From Sphingopyxis sp. USTB-05 (GTDB lineage Bacteria > Pseudomonadota > Alphaproteobacteria > Sphingomonadales > Sphingomonadaceae): a DNA stretch of 64,000 nt. The position numbers and the translations under genes are program-made. Location of the stretch: the NCBI RefSeq assembly GCF_023822045.1, contig NZ_CP084712.1, forward strand, positions 2,232,001-2,296,000, in the 5' to 3' direction. Below are positions 52,121-61,645 of the stretch, in pieces (position 1 is the stretch's first letter; the number at the start of each line of letters is the position of its first letter). The notes below the pieces were generated by a model that was given only the letters and a program-made list of their open reading frames with translations, had not been told where the DNA came from and did no database searches.

Positions 52121-52885
52121 TCAGCGGCCCTGGAAAACCGGCGCGCGCTTTTCGACGAAGGCCGCGACGGCTTCCTGCGCGTCATAGGAGGTCGAAAGCT
52201 TCGCGGTATTGCCCTGTTCATAGATATAGCCGTCGCGCAGCGTCATATTCTCGATCGTGCGCATGCTGTCCTTGGCATAGCGCGTCGCGAGCGGGCTCTT
52301 TGACGCGATGACCGCCGCCATCTCCATGCAATAGGGCAGCAGCTCGTCGGCCGGCAGGCATGCCTCGATGATGCCGCGACGGTACATTTCCGCCGCTGGC
52401 GCGCGATAGCCGGTCAGCATCATGCGCCGCGTCAGCGAATGCGGAACGATGCGCGACGTGTGCTTGCCACCGCCCATCAGGCCCACGTCGATCTCGGGGA
52501 GGCCGAAGACGGCATTTTCGGAGGCCACGATGATGTCGCAGCTCGCCGCGAGGCCGAAGCCGGCGCCGAGCGCAGGGCCGTTGACCGCTGCGATTACCGG
52601 CTTCGCGCAATCGGCGATCGAATAGGCAACCTCGCGGACGACGCGATTGCGGTTCCAGCGTTTGCCGGGGATCGACAGGTCGGGCCGATTCTTGAGGTCA
52701 GCGCCGGCGCTGAAGCATTTGCCCGCGCCGGTCAGCACCGCAACGCGTACATCATCGCGGTCATTGAAGCTGTCGAAGACGTCGGTGAGTTCCTGAAGCA
52801 TGTCCAGCGCGGCGGCGTTGACCGGCGCATTGTCGAGCGTGACGAGCGCGACGTAATTTTCGATTTCGGTGCGGATGCTGCTCAT
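52121..52885 (-). CDS. Crotonase/enoyl-CoA hydratase family protein
   Basis: 254 residues. CoA-binding and oxyanion pattern GKCFSAGADL and NGPALGAGFGLAASCD. The first catalytic Glu of hydratases (within GGGCELAxxCD) is replaced by Gly111, while Glu131 of LPEIDVGL is retained, so the reaction may be other than hydration, such as isomerisation or hydrolysis. First gene of the operon crotonase-CoA ligase-BVMO-OYE. Divergent from a TonB receptor, with a candidate IclR operator in between. Confidence 0.9.
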   Translation of the reverse strand: MSSIRTEIENYVALVTLDNAPVNAAALDMLQELTDVFDSFNDRDDVRVAVLTGAGKCFSAGADLKNRPDLSIPGKRWNRNRVVREVAYSIADCAKPVIAAVNGPALGAGFGLAASCDIIVASENAVFGLPEIDVGLMGGGKHTSRIVPHSLTRRMMLTGYRAPAAEMYRRGIIEACLPADELLPYCMEMAAVIASKSPLATRYAKDSMRTIENMTLRDGYIYEQGNTAKLSTSYDAQEAVAAFVEKRAPVFQGR

Positions 52886-52994
52886 GATTATGTCTCCCAG
52901 TTGCCGGGTTCATGGCATCGGCACGACGGATCGGGACGAGAAAGCCGCGAACCGGCCCGAAAATCTCATTCTGGATTGAACACGCCCTCGCGGA

Positions 52995-53009
52995 ATCGCG
53001 ATTGTGATT
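52995..53009. promoter_or_regulatory. IclR-type candidate operator, site 1
   Basis: ATCGCGATTGTGATT, in the divergent promoter region between the crotonase operon (minus) and the TonB receptor (plus); matches sites at 58072-58086 and 62909-62923 (consensus (A/T)TC(A/G)C(A/G)(A/T)(A/T)TGTGATT). Confidence 0.6.
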
Positions 53010-53176
53010 ATCGGGCCCTCTTGCCGCGCCCGCATTGCTCTTCGCGCTCCGACACCGGAACGGGGGGCCGCCGGCTCGTCATCGAACGGCAACAGGACTT
53101 AAAACCCGCGCACCCCTTTTACGGCGAATCGCCAGACGAAGGACGAACGGAAAGCGCGATTCACAGGGAGTGGACA

Positions 53177-55345
53177 ATGACAACGCACCTCAGACTTCTT
53201 TTGGCGAGCGCCGGTTTCGCGGCGATGGCCATGGCGTCTCCCGTGTTCGCGCAGGAAGCCGATACGGCTCAGGATGAAGCGCAGCAGAACGACGGCGGCG
53301 GCCTCGGCGACATCATTGTGACCGCGACGAAGCGCGGTTCGGCGCAGAATGTGCAAGATGTTCCCATCGCGATCACCGCATTCGGGTCGAACGAACTCGA
53401 CAGCATTCACGCGCGTTCGATTTCCAGCGTCAGCTACGCCGTTCCCAACGCTTCGCTTGAAAGCGTCGGGACGACGCCGGGCTATGCGAATTTCTCGATC
53501 CGCGGCCTCGGCATCAATAGCTCGATTCCCTCGATCGACCCGACCGTCGGCGTGTTCGTCGACGGCGTCTATCTGGGCGTCAGCGCTGGCGTGCTCTTCG
53601 ACACCTTCGATCTTGAAGGGGTCGAGATCCTGCGCGGCCCGCAGGGCCTGCTGTTCGGCCGCAACGTTACCGGCGGCGCGGTCCTCCTGCGCACCACCAC
53701 CCCGTCGAACCGCTTCCGCCTCGATGCAAAGGCCGCACTCTCGACCGGCCTTGAAAAGCGGGCGAGCATCTCGGTGTCGGGCCCGCTTGCCGGCGATGTG
53801 CTCAGCGGCAAGGTTGCTGTCTATTACAACGACGACGACGGCTGGTTCCGCAACGACTTCGACGGCAAGAAGATCGGCGGCAGCGAAACGCTGATCATGC
53901 GCTCGGCGCTTCGCCTCCAGCCGAACGACAGCTTTGACCTGGTCCTGCGTTACGAGCACGGCCGCATCCGCGGCGACGGTCCTGCAGTCACGAACCACGG
54001 CCTCTATCCGCGCGACAGCTTCCGCGTGAATCAGAACTACGCCGGCTTCGTCAAAACCGACTGGGATCAAGGCATCGCCGAACTCAACATCGACACCGCA
54101 TTCGGTGACGGCAAGATCACCAATATCGCCGCCGTCCGCGCGCTCAGCAACGATTCGGGTGCCGACGTCGACGGTTCGCCCGCGACCAATCTCCACTCGC
54201 GCAACAACATCCACCAGTGGCAGTTCAGCAACGAACTGCGCTACGCGGGCACCTTCGGCGCGTTCGACGTCACAACGGGTCTCTTCTATTTCAATCAGGA
54301 CATCAATTACGCCGAACAGCGCCTGCTGTCGGGCGGCGCGCTGACCGTATCGGGTGGCGGCCGTCAGAAGCAGCGCACCGGCGGCATCTTTGCGACCGTC
54401 GACTGGCGCCTTACCGAACAACTGACCTTCAGCGTCGGCGCGCGCTATTCGGCTGAGGAAAAGGAAGTGCAGGTCCGCTCGATCGGCGTCGGCGGCTGTA
54501 ATCTCGACACGCTTCGCTGCAGCTACGACTTCAATGACAAGGACAGCTGGGACGGCTTCACGCCGCGCATCGGGGTCCAGTTCAAGCCCAGCGACGATAC
54601 CCTGCTCTATGCGTCGTTTGCCAAGGGTTTCCGAAGCGGCGGATATAATTTCCGCAACCTCAACCCCAATGTCGATCCGGGCCCGTTCGACCAGGAAAAG
54701 CAGGACGCCTATGAAATCGGCCTGAAACAGGAATTCGGCGGCTTCGCGCGCGTCAACATCGCGGGCTTCTACAGCCGCATCAACGGCACACAGCGCGAAT
54801 TCCAAGCGCCCTTCGCACCCTTCGGCAACTTCCAGATCATCACCAACGCGGCCGATGTGTCGATCAAGGGGATCGAGGGCGAACTGCTGGTAAAGCCGGT
54901 TTCCGGCCTGACCATCGCCGGCCAGTTCGGCTACACCAAGGGCAAATATGAGGACATCCTTTTCGACCTCAACGCCGATGGCGTCATCAACGACCGCGAC
55001 TATTCGCTGAAACTGCCGCGCCTGTCGCCGTGGAGCTATGGCGGATCGATCACCTATGCGACCCGCGTCGGTGGCGATTTCGATGTCGAAGGCCGCGTCG
55101 GTGCGAACTATCGCGATGCCGCTTTCTACAACGATCAGAACACCGGCCTGCTCCGTGCGGCAACGATGGTCGACGCCAGCCTTGCCGTTACGCATGGCCG
55201 GGTGAAGGTGTCCGTTTACGGAAACAACCTCCTCAACGAGGCGACGTTCGGGACCGAGGCGCCGCTGCCCTTCTTCGCCGGATCGACCTTCTCCCCGCTC
55301 AACAAGGGCCGGGTCTACGGCGTCGAAGTCGGATACAAATTCTAA
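53177..55345 (+). CDS. TonB-dependent outer-membrane receptor
   Basis: 722 residues from the ATG at 53177 with GGGAG seven bases upstream. Signal peptide ends AMASPVFAQ. TonB-box-like GDIIVTATKR, plug motifs FSIRGLGIN and VEILRGPQGLLFGRN, barrel ending VYGVEVGYKF. It differs from the 900-residue type at 24.3 kb. It sits divergently from the catabolic operon, sharing its promoter region, and so probably imports the catabolic substrate. Confidence 0.93.
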   Translation: MTTHLRLLLASAGFAAMAMASPVFAQEADTAQDEAQQNDGGGLGDIIVTATKRGSAQNVQDVPIAITAFGSNELDSIHARSISSVSYAVPNASLESVGTTPGYANFSIRGLGINSSIPSIDPTVGVFVDGVYLGVSAGVLFDTFDLEGVEILRGPQGLLFGRNVTGGAVLLRTTTPSNRFRLDAKAALSTGLEKRASISVSGPLAGDVLSGKVAVYYNDDDGWFRNDFDGKKIGGSETLIMRSALRLQPNDSFDLVLRYEHGRIRGDGPAVTNHGLYPRDSFRVNQNYAGFVKTDWDQGIAELNIDTAFGDGKITNIAAVRALSNDSGADVDGSPATNLHSRNNIHQWQFSNELRYAGTFGAFDVTTGLFYFNQDINYAEQRLLSGGALTVSGGGRQKQRTGGIFATVDWRLTEQLTFSVGARYSAEEKEVQVRSIGVGGCNLDTLRCSYDFNDKDSWDGFTPRIGVQFKPSDDTLLYASFAKGFRSGGYNFRNLNPNVDPGPFDQEKQDAYEIGLKQEFGGFARVNIAGFYSRINGTQREFQAPFAPFGNFQIITNAADVSIKGIEGELLVKPVSGLTIAGQFGYTKGKYEDILFDLNADGVINDRDYSLKLPRLSPWSYGGSITYATRVGGDFDVEGRVGANYRDAAFYNDQNTGLLRAATMVDASLAVTHGRVKVSVYGNNLLNEATFGTEAPLPFFAGSTFSPLNKGRVYGVEVGYKF

Positions 55346-55358
55346 CCTCTCTCCCACT

Positions 55359-55390
55359 GGAGCCCGCCAAAAAGCGGGCTCCATTTTTAT
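55359..55390 (+). terminator. Rho-independent terminator after the TonB receptor
   Basis: Perfect 9-bp stem GGAGCCCGC / GCGGGCTCC with loop CAAAAA, followed by ATTTTTAT. It overlaps the start of the SDR reading frame at 55389, showing that the true SDR start is the ATG at 55401. Confidence 0.9.
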
Positions 55391-55400
55391 GGGGCTCTCC

Positions 55401-56162
55401 ATGACCAAATCACTCGAGGGGCGCGTCGCGCTCGTCACCGGCGCATCGCGCGGCCTCGGCCGCGACATCGCGCTCAAGCTTGCCGGCAACGGCGCATCCG
55501 TCGCGCTGCTTGATCGTAAGGCCCATTGGGCTGAAGATCTGGCCCAGCAGATCGCGGCCGACGGCGGCAAGGCCGTCGCGCTCGGCTGCGACGTGTCGGA
55601 TGGCGCCGCGCTGCACGACGCGTTCGACACCGCCGCGACCGAGCTTGGCGGCATCGACATTGTCGTCAACAACGCGATGTGGACCAAATATTCGCCGATC
55701 GAGAGCATAGACGCAGAAAGCCTCGATCGCATGCTCGGCGTCGGCATCGCCGGCATCATCTGGGGCACGCAGGCTGCGGCGAAGCATATGCGCACGCGCG
55801 GCGCCGGGTCGATCATCAACATCGCATCGGTATCGGCGCACGTCGGACTGCCCAACGCGATGGTCTATTGCGGCATCAAGGCGGCGGTCGAAGGGATGAC
55901 GCGGTCGTCGGCGATCGAACTCGCGCCGTCGGCCATCCGAGTCAACGCCGTTGCTCCGTCGACCGTTGCGACCGAAGGTGTCCGCGCGATGTTGGACGAT
56001 GCGACCTTCGAGGCGCGCGTCGCCAGCACCCCGCTCGGCCGACTGGGCGAAACCTCGGACATTGCCGAGGCGGTGCTCTTCTTCGCCGACAGCGACCGGT
56101 CGGGCTTTGTGACGGGTCAGTCTCTGCTTGTCGACGGCGGCATCTCGATCGCCCTTCGCTGA
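55401..56162 (+). CDS. Short-chain dehydrogenase/reductase
   Basis: 253 residues from the ATG at 55401 (the ATG at 55389 falls in the terminator). Rossmann motif TGASRGLG, NNAMW, Ser in NIASVSAHVGL, YCGIK (Tyr-x3-Lys), and the C-terminal VTGQSLLVDGG typical of FabG-like SDRs. Probably NAD(P)-dependent oxidation or reduction of an alcohol/ketone. It lies downstream of the receptor terminator, so it may depend on read-through or its own weak promoter. Confidence 0.9.
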   Translation: MTKSLEGRVALVTGASRGLGRDIALKLAGNGASVALLDRKAHWAEDLAQQIAADGGKAVALGCDVSDGAALHDAFDTAATELGGIDIVVNNAMWTKYSPIESIDAESLDRMLGVGIAGIIWGTQAAAKHMRTRGAGSIINIASVSAHVGLPNAMVYCGIKAAVEGMTRSSAIELAPSAIRVNAVAPSTVATEGVRAMLDDATFEARVASTPLGRLGETSDIAEAVLFFADSDRSGFVTGQSLLVDGGISIALR

Positions 56163-56166
56163 CCGC

Positions 56167-57036
56167 TCAGCGATAAATACCTTCCGCGATCCCGGGGACG
56201 TCGAGCCCCCGGATCGCGGTGATCCGCCCCGCATCGGGATGATTGGCGACCAGCCGATGCCCCGAATTGGCGATGCTCGTTAGATAGAGCGTATCCATCT
56301 CCTCCCCGCCGAACGCGGGACACGAAGGATAGGGCAGCGGCACGGGGATCGACCGCAGCAGCGTCCCGTCGGGCGAATAGCAACCGACCGCTTGCGCGAG
56401 CACCAGCGCAACCCAGATTCGCCCGTTGGCATCGACGGTCGCGCCATCGGCCCCCGATCCGCCGTTCACCTGACAATCGACCAGATCATGGCGCTTGCCG
56501 ATCGCTCCCGTCTCCTGGTCATAGGCATAGCGGCGAAGCTTGCCGTCGAGGCTGTCCGCAAAATAGAGCGTATCGCCGGTCGGCGAAAAACAGATGGCAT
56601 TGCCGATCCCGATTCCGCTCTCGATCTGCTCGGTCGCACCGTCGGCGTCGAGCCGGAACAGCCCGCCCGCGCCCAGCGCATCACCCGTTCGCATCGACGC
56701 ACATAGAAAACGCCCGGCACGGTCGGCCTTGCCGTCGTTCAGCCGCGTCCCCCCCGCCATCGCGGGGCGCGCCACCGGCGACACCTGCCCGCTGCCCGTG
56801 TCGAAACGATAAAAGCCATCTGCCATCGCAACGATCAGGCCCTCCGACGCCAATCCGATGCTGCCGATGGGCTGATCGAGCGTCCATTCGGCCTGCTTGC
56901 GGCCTTCGGCGTCGCTGGAATGAAGGCGCCCTGCCGAGGAATCGACCCACCAAAGCCGGCCGCTCCGATGATCCCATAGCGGACTTTCGCCTAGGCCGGC
57001 GACGCCAGCATCAAGCAGTTCGATTTCGACAGGCAT
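56167..57036 (-). CDS. SMP-30/gluconolactonase family lactonase
   Basis: 289 residues, beta-propeller. Metal ligands match human regucalcin Glu18, Asn154, Asp204: here Glu17 (GLGESPL), Asn146 (GIGNAICFSP) and Asp197 (ADGATVD), plus Asn100 (GTRLNDGK). Such enzymes hydrolyse lactones with a divalent metal. In this cluster it may open the lactone made by the monooxygenase. Convergent with the SDR, 4 bases apart. Confidence 0.9.
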   Translation of the reverse strand: MPVEIELLDAGVAGLGESPLWDHRSGRLWWVDSSAGRLHSSDAEGRKQAEWTLDQPIGSIGLASEGLIVAMADGFYRFDTGSGQVSPVARPAMAGGTRLNDGKADRAGRFLCASMRTGDALGAGGLFRLDADGATEQIESGIGIGNAICFSPTGDTLYFADSLDGKLRRYAYDQETGAIGKRHDLVDCQVNGGSGADGATVDANGRIWVALVLAQAVGCYSPDGTLLRSIPVPLPYPSCPAFGGEEMDTLYLTSIANSGHRLVANHPDAGRITAIRGLDVPGIAEGIYR

Positions 57037-57126
57037 AGAATCTCCCTTTCGCCGTCACGATAGACGTCGGCGCGGTACCCACAGCGCGTCGTACGCGGCG
57101 GGCTCCCATTATTCCGGATGAAATGC

Positions 57127-57936
57127 TTATTCGGCGGCGATCGCGTATTCGTCGATATCGTCGTCGCCGGCCGGCCGCTGATCCTGCGGAAAACGCACAT
57201 GATACTCGGCGATCGTCTCGCGCATCATTTCCACATATTCGGCGCGGCGCGGCGACAACCGCTCGGTCGTACCGCCGATGCCAAGAACGAGCGGAATTCC
57301 GTGAATGCTATTGCCAAGGGGCATCGCTATCGATGCAATCCCCGGCACCGGATGTTCGGGCCAGTAACAATAGCCGGTGTGGCGGATCCAGCGAATCCGG
57401 CTCATCACGTCATCCAGCGTGATCGCTTTGTCGGGATTGAGCTCATAATAGTTCGAATATCGATAGATTTTATCGATCTCGCGGTCGCGCATCCGGCTCA
57501 TCAGCGCCATCCCCGCCGTCGCATCCAGCATCAGCCGCATCTCGCCCGGATTGGGGGGACGCTTGTGCGGATGATCGGGCAGGCGCATTGCCACATATTG
57601 GATGAACAGGTCGTTCTGCGTCGCCAGTACGATCGTTTCCTCGGTTTTGCGAAACAACTCGTCGATCAGCCAGTTATAACCGCTACCGAAAGCGACATGG
57701 CCATAGAGCCAGCTGCCGAGCGAGGCGACCTGCAAGGTCGGCAGATAGGTGCGCGTCTTGCGATTGTAGTTGAGATACCCTTCGATCACCATGCTCTTAA
57801 GCAGGTTCGTCGTGCTGGACTGCGGATATCCGAGCGCCGAATATATCTCGTTAAGCCGCAATGGCTCCCGCCGATCACGGAACAGCTCCAGGACCTCGAA
57901 CGTACGCGAGGCCGATTTGACGGGTTTTCTCTTCAT
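57127..57936 (-). CDS. IclR family transcriptional regulator
   Basis: 269 residues from the ATG at 57936 (GGAG just upstream; the open frame extends to 58071). N-terminal wHTH (ASRTFEVLELFRDRREPLRLNEIYSALGYPQSSTTNLLKSMVIEGYLNY), then a GAF-like IclR effector domain (VPGIASIAMPLG). It is embedded in the catabolic cluster, and matching 15-bp sites occur upstream of its own gene and at two other cluster promoters, so it is the likely local regulator. Effector unknown. Confidence 0.88.
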   Translation of the reverse strand: MKRKPVKSASRTFEVLELFRDRREPLRLNEIYSALGYPQSSTTNLLKSMVIEGYLNYNRKTRTYLPTLQVASLGSWLYGHVAFGSGYNWLIDELFRKTEETIVLATQNDLFIQYVAMRLPDHPHKRPPNPGEMRLMLDATAGMALMSRMRDREIDKIYRYSNYYELNPDKAITLDDVMSRIRWIRHTGYCYWPEHPVPGIASIAMPLGNSIHGIPLVLGIGGTTERLSPRRAEYVEMMRETIAEYHVRFPQDQRPAGDDDIDEYAIAAE

Positions 57937-58071
57937 CTCTCCATCCCAACAACGAGAAGGCGTCATCGCCTTGAACGGTCGGTCCAATCGCCGTCCTGCG
58001 ACGGTCTCTGATGAAGACATGATAACTTCAAAGACCGCCAAGCGGCCAAAACCGCGGGTTTGGCGGCCCAT

Positions 58072-58086
58072 ATCACATATGTGATT
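58072..58086. promoter_or_regulatory. IclR-type candidate operator, site 2
   Basis: ATCACATATGTGATT, a perfect 14-base palindrome (ATCACATATGTGAT) plus T, about 135 bases upstream of the iclR ATG and 12 bases after the hydrolase stop. It is the most symmetric of the three sites. Confidence 0.65.
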
Positions 58087-58098
58087 TCTGTGCGACCC

Positions 58099-58983
58099 TC
58101 AGGCGTGCGCCATTGCTGCCGTCAAATGCGCCGATATCCGCTCGCCCCAAGCATGCCGAAGTCGCGGCGGACCGTCATGGCCCATCGTCTCGTCGACCTC
58201 GATCACAGCGCCTGGGATCGCTTCAGCGGTCTCGAAGGCGCGTTCCAACGGGATCACCTTGTCATGGCGGCCGTGCAGGATCAGCGCGGGAACGCGAATG
58301 GCGCGGATCGCCGCGCGCAGGTCCGGAGCGGCAAGGCTTGCTGCGAAATGGCGCGCGGTGCCGCCGGGATGGATACCGTGCCGCCAGGCCGTTCGCGCCT
58401 CCTCAGCGATGCGTTCCGCGTCGAAATCCTCCGCCATGCCGTTCACCTGTGCAACGGCGAGCTGGCGCGCGACATAAGCGTCTTCATCGGGAACATTCTC
58501 GGCCATCAGCCGGTCGAGCGCTGCATCGGGGACCGCATCGGCCATCGACCGGCTCATCGCCATAACGAGCGCCAGGCTCAGCACGCGTTCGGGGTGCCGA
58601 ACCGCAAGCTGCTGCGCGACGAGACCGCCGATCGACCGCCCGACAAAATGCGCCGCCATGACGCCCTCGGCGTCCATCACCGCCAGCACATCCGCGGCCA
58701 TGTCGCCGATACTATAGGGCGGTCTCGCGTCGCCGGTGTCCAGCGCGGCGGCCTTGATCGCTTGAAGGTCCGGAATCGTGCCGGTCATCGCGGTCGAATG
58801 GCCGGTATCGCGACTGTCGATGCGGATCGGCACGAGGCCCGCCGTCACGATCGGTGCGCAAAAGCCATAGTCGAAATCGGTCGATGGACGCCCTGCTCCG
58901 GCGAGCAGGATCACGACCGGCCCGTTCCCCGCCGCCATGCGCTGATAATGGACGCGAACAGGGCCGTTATTCGCATAGGCCAT
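58099..58983 (-). CDS. Alpha/beta hydrolase
   Basis: 294 residues from the ATG at 58983, with GAGGAG eight bases upstream. Nucleophile Ser in FVGRSIGGLVAQ, Asp in LILHGRHDKVIP, His in TMGHDGPP. The N-terminal part lacks a signal, so it is cytoplasmic. It may hydrolyse an ester, lactone or C-C bond in the pathway. Shares a promoter region with the divergent MFS gene; upstream of iclR on the same strand. Confidence 0.88.
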   Translation of the reverse strand: MAYANNGPVRVHYQRMAAGNGPVVILLAGAGRPSTDFDYGFCAPIVTAGLVPIRIDSRDTGHSTAMTGTIPDLQAIKAAALDTGDARPPYSIGDMAADVLAVMDAEGVMAAHFVGRSIGGLVAQQLAVRHPERVLSLALVMAMSRSMADAVPDAALDRLMAENVPDEDAYVARQLAVAQVNGMAEDFDAERIAEEARTAWRHGIHPGGTARHFAASLAAPDLRAAIRAIRVPALILHGRHDKVIPLERAFETAEAIPGAVIEVDETMGHDGPPRLRHAWGERISAHLTAAMAHA

Positions 58984-59171
58984 GTGGGTATCTCCTCGCC
59001 GGCCTGTCTGCTCGGTGCGCGCGTCCGGTGCGAGCGCGATACGCTGGGCGTGCAACATATCAGCATAGGGATAATCGCCCTGCCCGGCTGCCTCGCACCT
59101 AACGTCCGCAAAACTCCCGCCTAAGGTGGCTGCCGTAAAAGACGGGCGACGTGCCCGGCATGGAGAGGCAA

Positions 59172-60500
59172 ATGACCGGCGACACCATCCCCCACCCCAG
59201 CGACGGCCAGCAAAAACGGATGCCCTATGGCGCGCTGTCGTTGCTGATGATCGTCTACGCCTTCAACATGCTCGACCGGCAAATCGTGACGATCCTCGTC
59301 GGGCCGATGAAGGCCGACCTCAACCTTGCCGACTGGCAGATCGGGATGATCAGCGGCCTTGCCTTCGCGCTCTTCTATACTCTGCTCGGCATCCCGCTTG
59401 CGCGCATCGCCGACCGTGGCAACCGCGTCGGTATGATCGCCGTCGCGCTGTTCGTTTGGAGCGGCTTCACCGCGCTATGCGGTCTTGCACGCAACTTCAC
59501 CGAATTGCTGTTTGCGCGCATCGGCGTCGGCGTCGGCGAAGCCGGCTGTACTCCCGCTGCACACAGTCTGATCACCGACTATGTCCCGCGCGAACAGCGG
59601 GGCCGCGCGCTTGCCCTCTATTCGCTGGGCGTTCCGGTCGGCTCGCTCGCGGGCCTCGTCCTCGGCGGCATATTGCTCGCTAGCCTTGGCTGGCGCGCCG
59701 CCTTCCTGATCGCCGGCGTTCCCGGCATCCTGCTCGCGGTGATCGTATGGTTCACTCTCGACGAGCCCCGCAAGCGCGCCGTCGCAACGCAGACCGCTGT
59801 CCCGCATATGCCGCTGGGTCAGGTGCTCGCGACGCTGCGCCGCCTGCCCAGCTTCTGGCTGATTTCATTCGGCACCGCGATGGGCGCGTTCGGCTATTAT
59901 GGTCAGGCGTCCTTCTTCGGCTCGCTCTACATGCGCACGCATCTTGCCGGAATCGACGCGATGGCCGCCGATTGGGGCGTGCCGCCGACCGTCTTCCTCG
60001 GCCTCAGCCTAGGCCTGATCGTCGGCCTAATTGGCATGGTGGGAACTTTCGTCGGCGGCCAGCTCGCCGACCGTGCGGCGCGGCGCGGGATCAAGGGTTA
60101 CACGCTGGTTCCATCGACCTCGCTCGTGATCGCTGCGCCCCTGTTCGCGGGCGCCGCGCTCGCCCCGACCGTCACGCTGTCCTTCACGTTCCTGAGCTGC
60201 GCGATCTTCGTTCACGCGCTCAACTATGGCTCGGTCTTCGCCTCGGTGCAGACCCTCGTCCCCGCACGGGTACGCGCGATGGCAGCGGCGGTGCAATTGT
60301 TCGTGACCAACGCGATCGGCCTTGCATTGGGGCCGTTGTTCGTCGGTATCGCCAGCGACCTGCTCGCGCCTTCGCTCGGCAGCGAGCAGGGGCTGCGCGC
60401 TGCAATGGCGCTCGTCGCGCTGCCGCTTGCGATCGGCTCGCTGCTGTTCTGGCTGGCGGGCCGCCGGATCGAAGCCGACGAGGCAAAGCAGAGCGCCTGA
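59172..60500 (+). CDS. MFS transporter (spinster-like)
   Basis: 442 residues from the ATG at 59172, with GGAGAGG four bases upstream. Twelve helices; signatures NMLDRQIVTILVGPMKADL, ARIADRGNR and GEAGCTPAAHSLITDYVPREQRG identify the spinster-like MFS group frequent in sphingomonad catabolic clusters. Inner-membrane uptake of the compound brought in by the TonB receptor is the likely role; substrate unknown. Confidence 0.9.
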   Translation: MTGDTIPHPSDGQQKRMPYGALSLLMIVYAFNMLDRQIVTILVGPMKADLNLADWQIGMISGLAFALFYTLLGIPLARIADRGNRVGMIAVALFVWSGFTALCGLARNFTELLFARIGVGVGEAGCTPAAHSLITDYVPREQRGRALALYSLGVPVGSLAGLVLGGILLASLGWRAAFLIAGVPGILLAVIVWFTLDEPRKRAVATQTAVPHMPLGQVLATLRRLPSFWLISFGTAMGAFGYYGQASFFGSLYMRTHLAGIDAMAADWGVPPTVFLGLSLGLIVGLIGMVGTFVGGQLADRAARRGIKGYTLVPSTSLVIAAPLFAGAALAPTVTLSFTFLSCAIFVHALNYGSVFASVQTLVPARVRAMAAAVQLFVTNAIGLALGPLFVGIASDLLAPSLGSEQGLRAAMALVALPLAIGSLLFWLAGRRIEADEAKQSA

Positions 60501-60520
60501 GGCGCCCTGCAAAACCCATC

Positions 60521-61633
60521 TTATCGGGTAAGTTCGGCGAACCGCGCTTTATGATGGTCACGGTCGCCATGCGCGATGTCCAGCATCATCTGGCGGCGGA
60601 GATGGTGACTGACGATCAGTTCCTCGCTCGTGCCGACCCCGCCGTGCAGTTGCACCGCCTGTTGCGCGACCGCGATGCCGCATTGCGCGACGCGCACCTT
60701 CGCTGCGGCGATCAGCGCCGAAGCGTCGCCACCGCTCGCAAGCTGCGATATCGCTACCATCGTCAGCGCGCGTGCTTCCTCGCAAGCGACGCTCATGTCG
60801 ACGATTTTGTGCTGAACGACCTGAAAGCTGCCGATCGGCACACCGAACTGCTGGCGGGTGCGGACATAATCGAGCGTCGCGGCGACCGCCGCCTCCATCG
60901 ACCCCACCGCTTCGGCCAGATGCGCCGCGATCGCGCGGTCGATCGCGGCGTCGATGCGGTCCGCCGCCTCGCCGATCGCGCCGACCGGAATGCCCGCAAC
61001 GTCTTTAAGGTCCATGCTGCAATGGCGATGGCTGTCGACCGAGCGGAAACGCTGCACGATCAATCCGTCGGCGCCGCGCGGAACAAGGAAAAGACTGACG
61101 CCGTCGCGCTCGCCCGAAGCTCCCGTTGTGCGCGCCGAAACCAGATACCAATCGGCGTCGGCACCATCTTCGACATGCGCCTTGGCGCCAGTCAGCCTGA
61201 ACGTGTCGCCATCGGGCACCGCTCGGGTAGAAATAGACGCGATATCAAAATCTTGATCCTCGACGAGCGCAGCGGCGATCCGCACCTGACCCGCTCCGAT
61301 CTGCTCCAGCAGCGCCGCACAATGCTCGTCCCCACCTGCAATCAGTGCCGCCGGAAGCACGCAATGGCTGACATAGGCATCGGTCATCAGGTGCCGCCCG
61401 ACACCTTCCATGATCGCCATGACCTCAACCGGCCCTCCGCCGAGTCCGCCGTCCTCCTCGGCGATCGGCAGCATCAGCCACCCAAGCTCAGCCATCTTCG
61501 CCCAACGCTGCGCGGCACCTTCGCCAACTTCCGCCAACCGCTTCAACCGGTCGGCCGCGTTCCATTCGTCAGAGCCGAAGCGCAAGGCGCTATCGTGCAG
61601 CATCTGCTGCTCGTCATTATAGGCGAACTGCAT
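60521..61633 (-). CDS. Acyl-CoA dehydrogenase (smaller partner)
   Basis: 370 residues. FAD/acyl-CoA domain pattern, with C-terminal VQLHGGVGTSEELIVSHHLRR. The Tyr-Glu-Gly-Thr motif holding the catalytic Glu of MCAD-type enzymes is absent. Twelve bases downstream of the larger dehydrogenase gene, so cotranscribed; such pairs often form alpha2-beta2 enzymes acting on steroid or cyclic side chains. That is an inference from arrangement. Confidence 0.9.
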   Translation of the reverse strand: MQFAYNDEQQMLHDSALRFGSDEWNAADRLKRLAEVGEGAAQRWAKMAELGWLMLPIAEEDGGLGGGPVEVMAIMEGVGRHLMTDAYVSHCVLPAALIAGGDEHCAALLEQIGAGQVRIAAALVEDQDFDIASISTRAVPDGDTFRLTGAKAHVEDGADADWYLVSARTTGASGERDGVSLFLVPRGADGLIVQRFRSVDSHRHCSMDLKDVAGIPVGAIGEAADRIDAAIDRAIAAHLAEAVGSMEAAVAATLDYVRTRQQFGVPIGSFQVVQHKIVDMSVACEEARALTMVAISQLASGGDASALIAAAKVRVAQCGIAVAQQAVQLHGGVGTSEELIVSHHLRRQMMLDIAHGDRDHHKARFAELTR

Positions 61634-61645
61634 GGGTCTTCTCCC

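Noticed and set aside
53099..55855. 918-residue open frame on the minus strand over the TonB receptor and SDR
   Set aside because: It is antisense to two well-supported genes, has no family-like motifs, and long antisense frames are common in GC-rich DNA.
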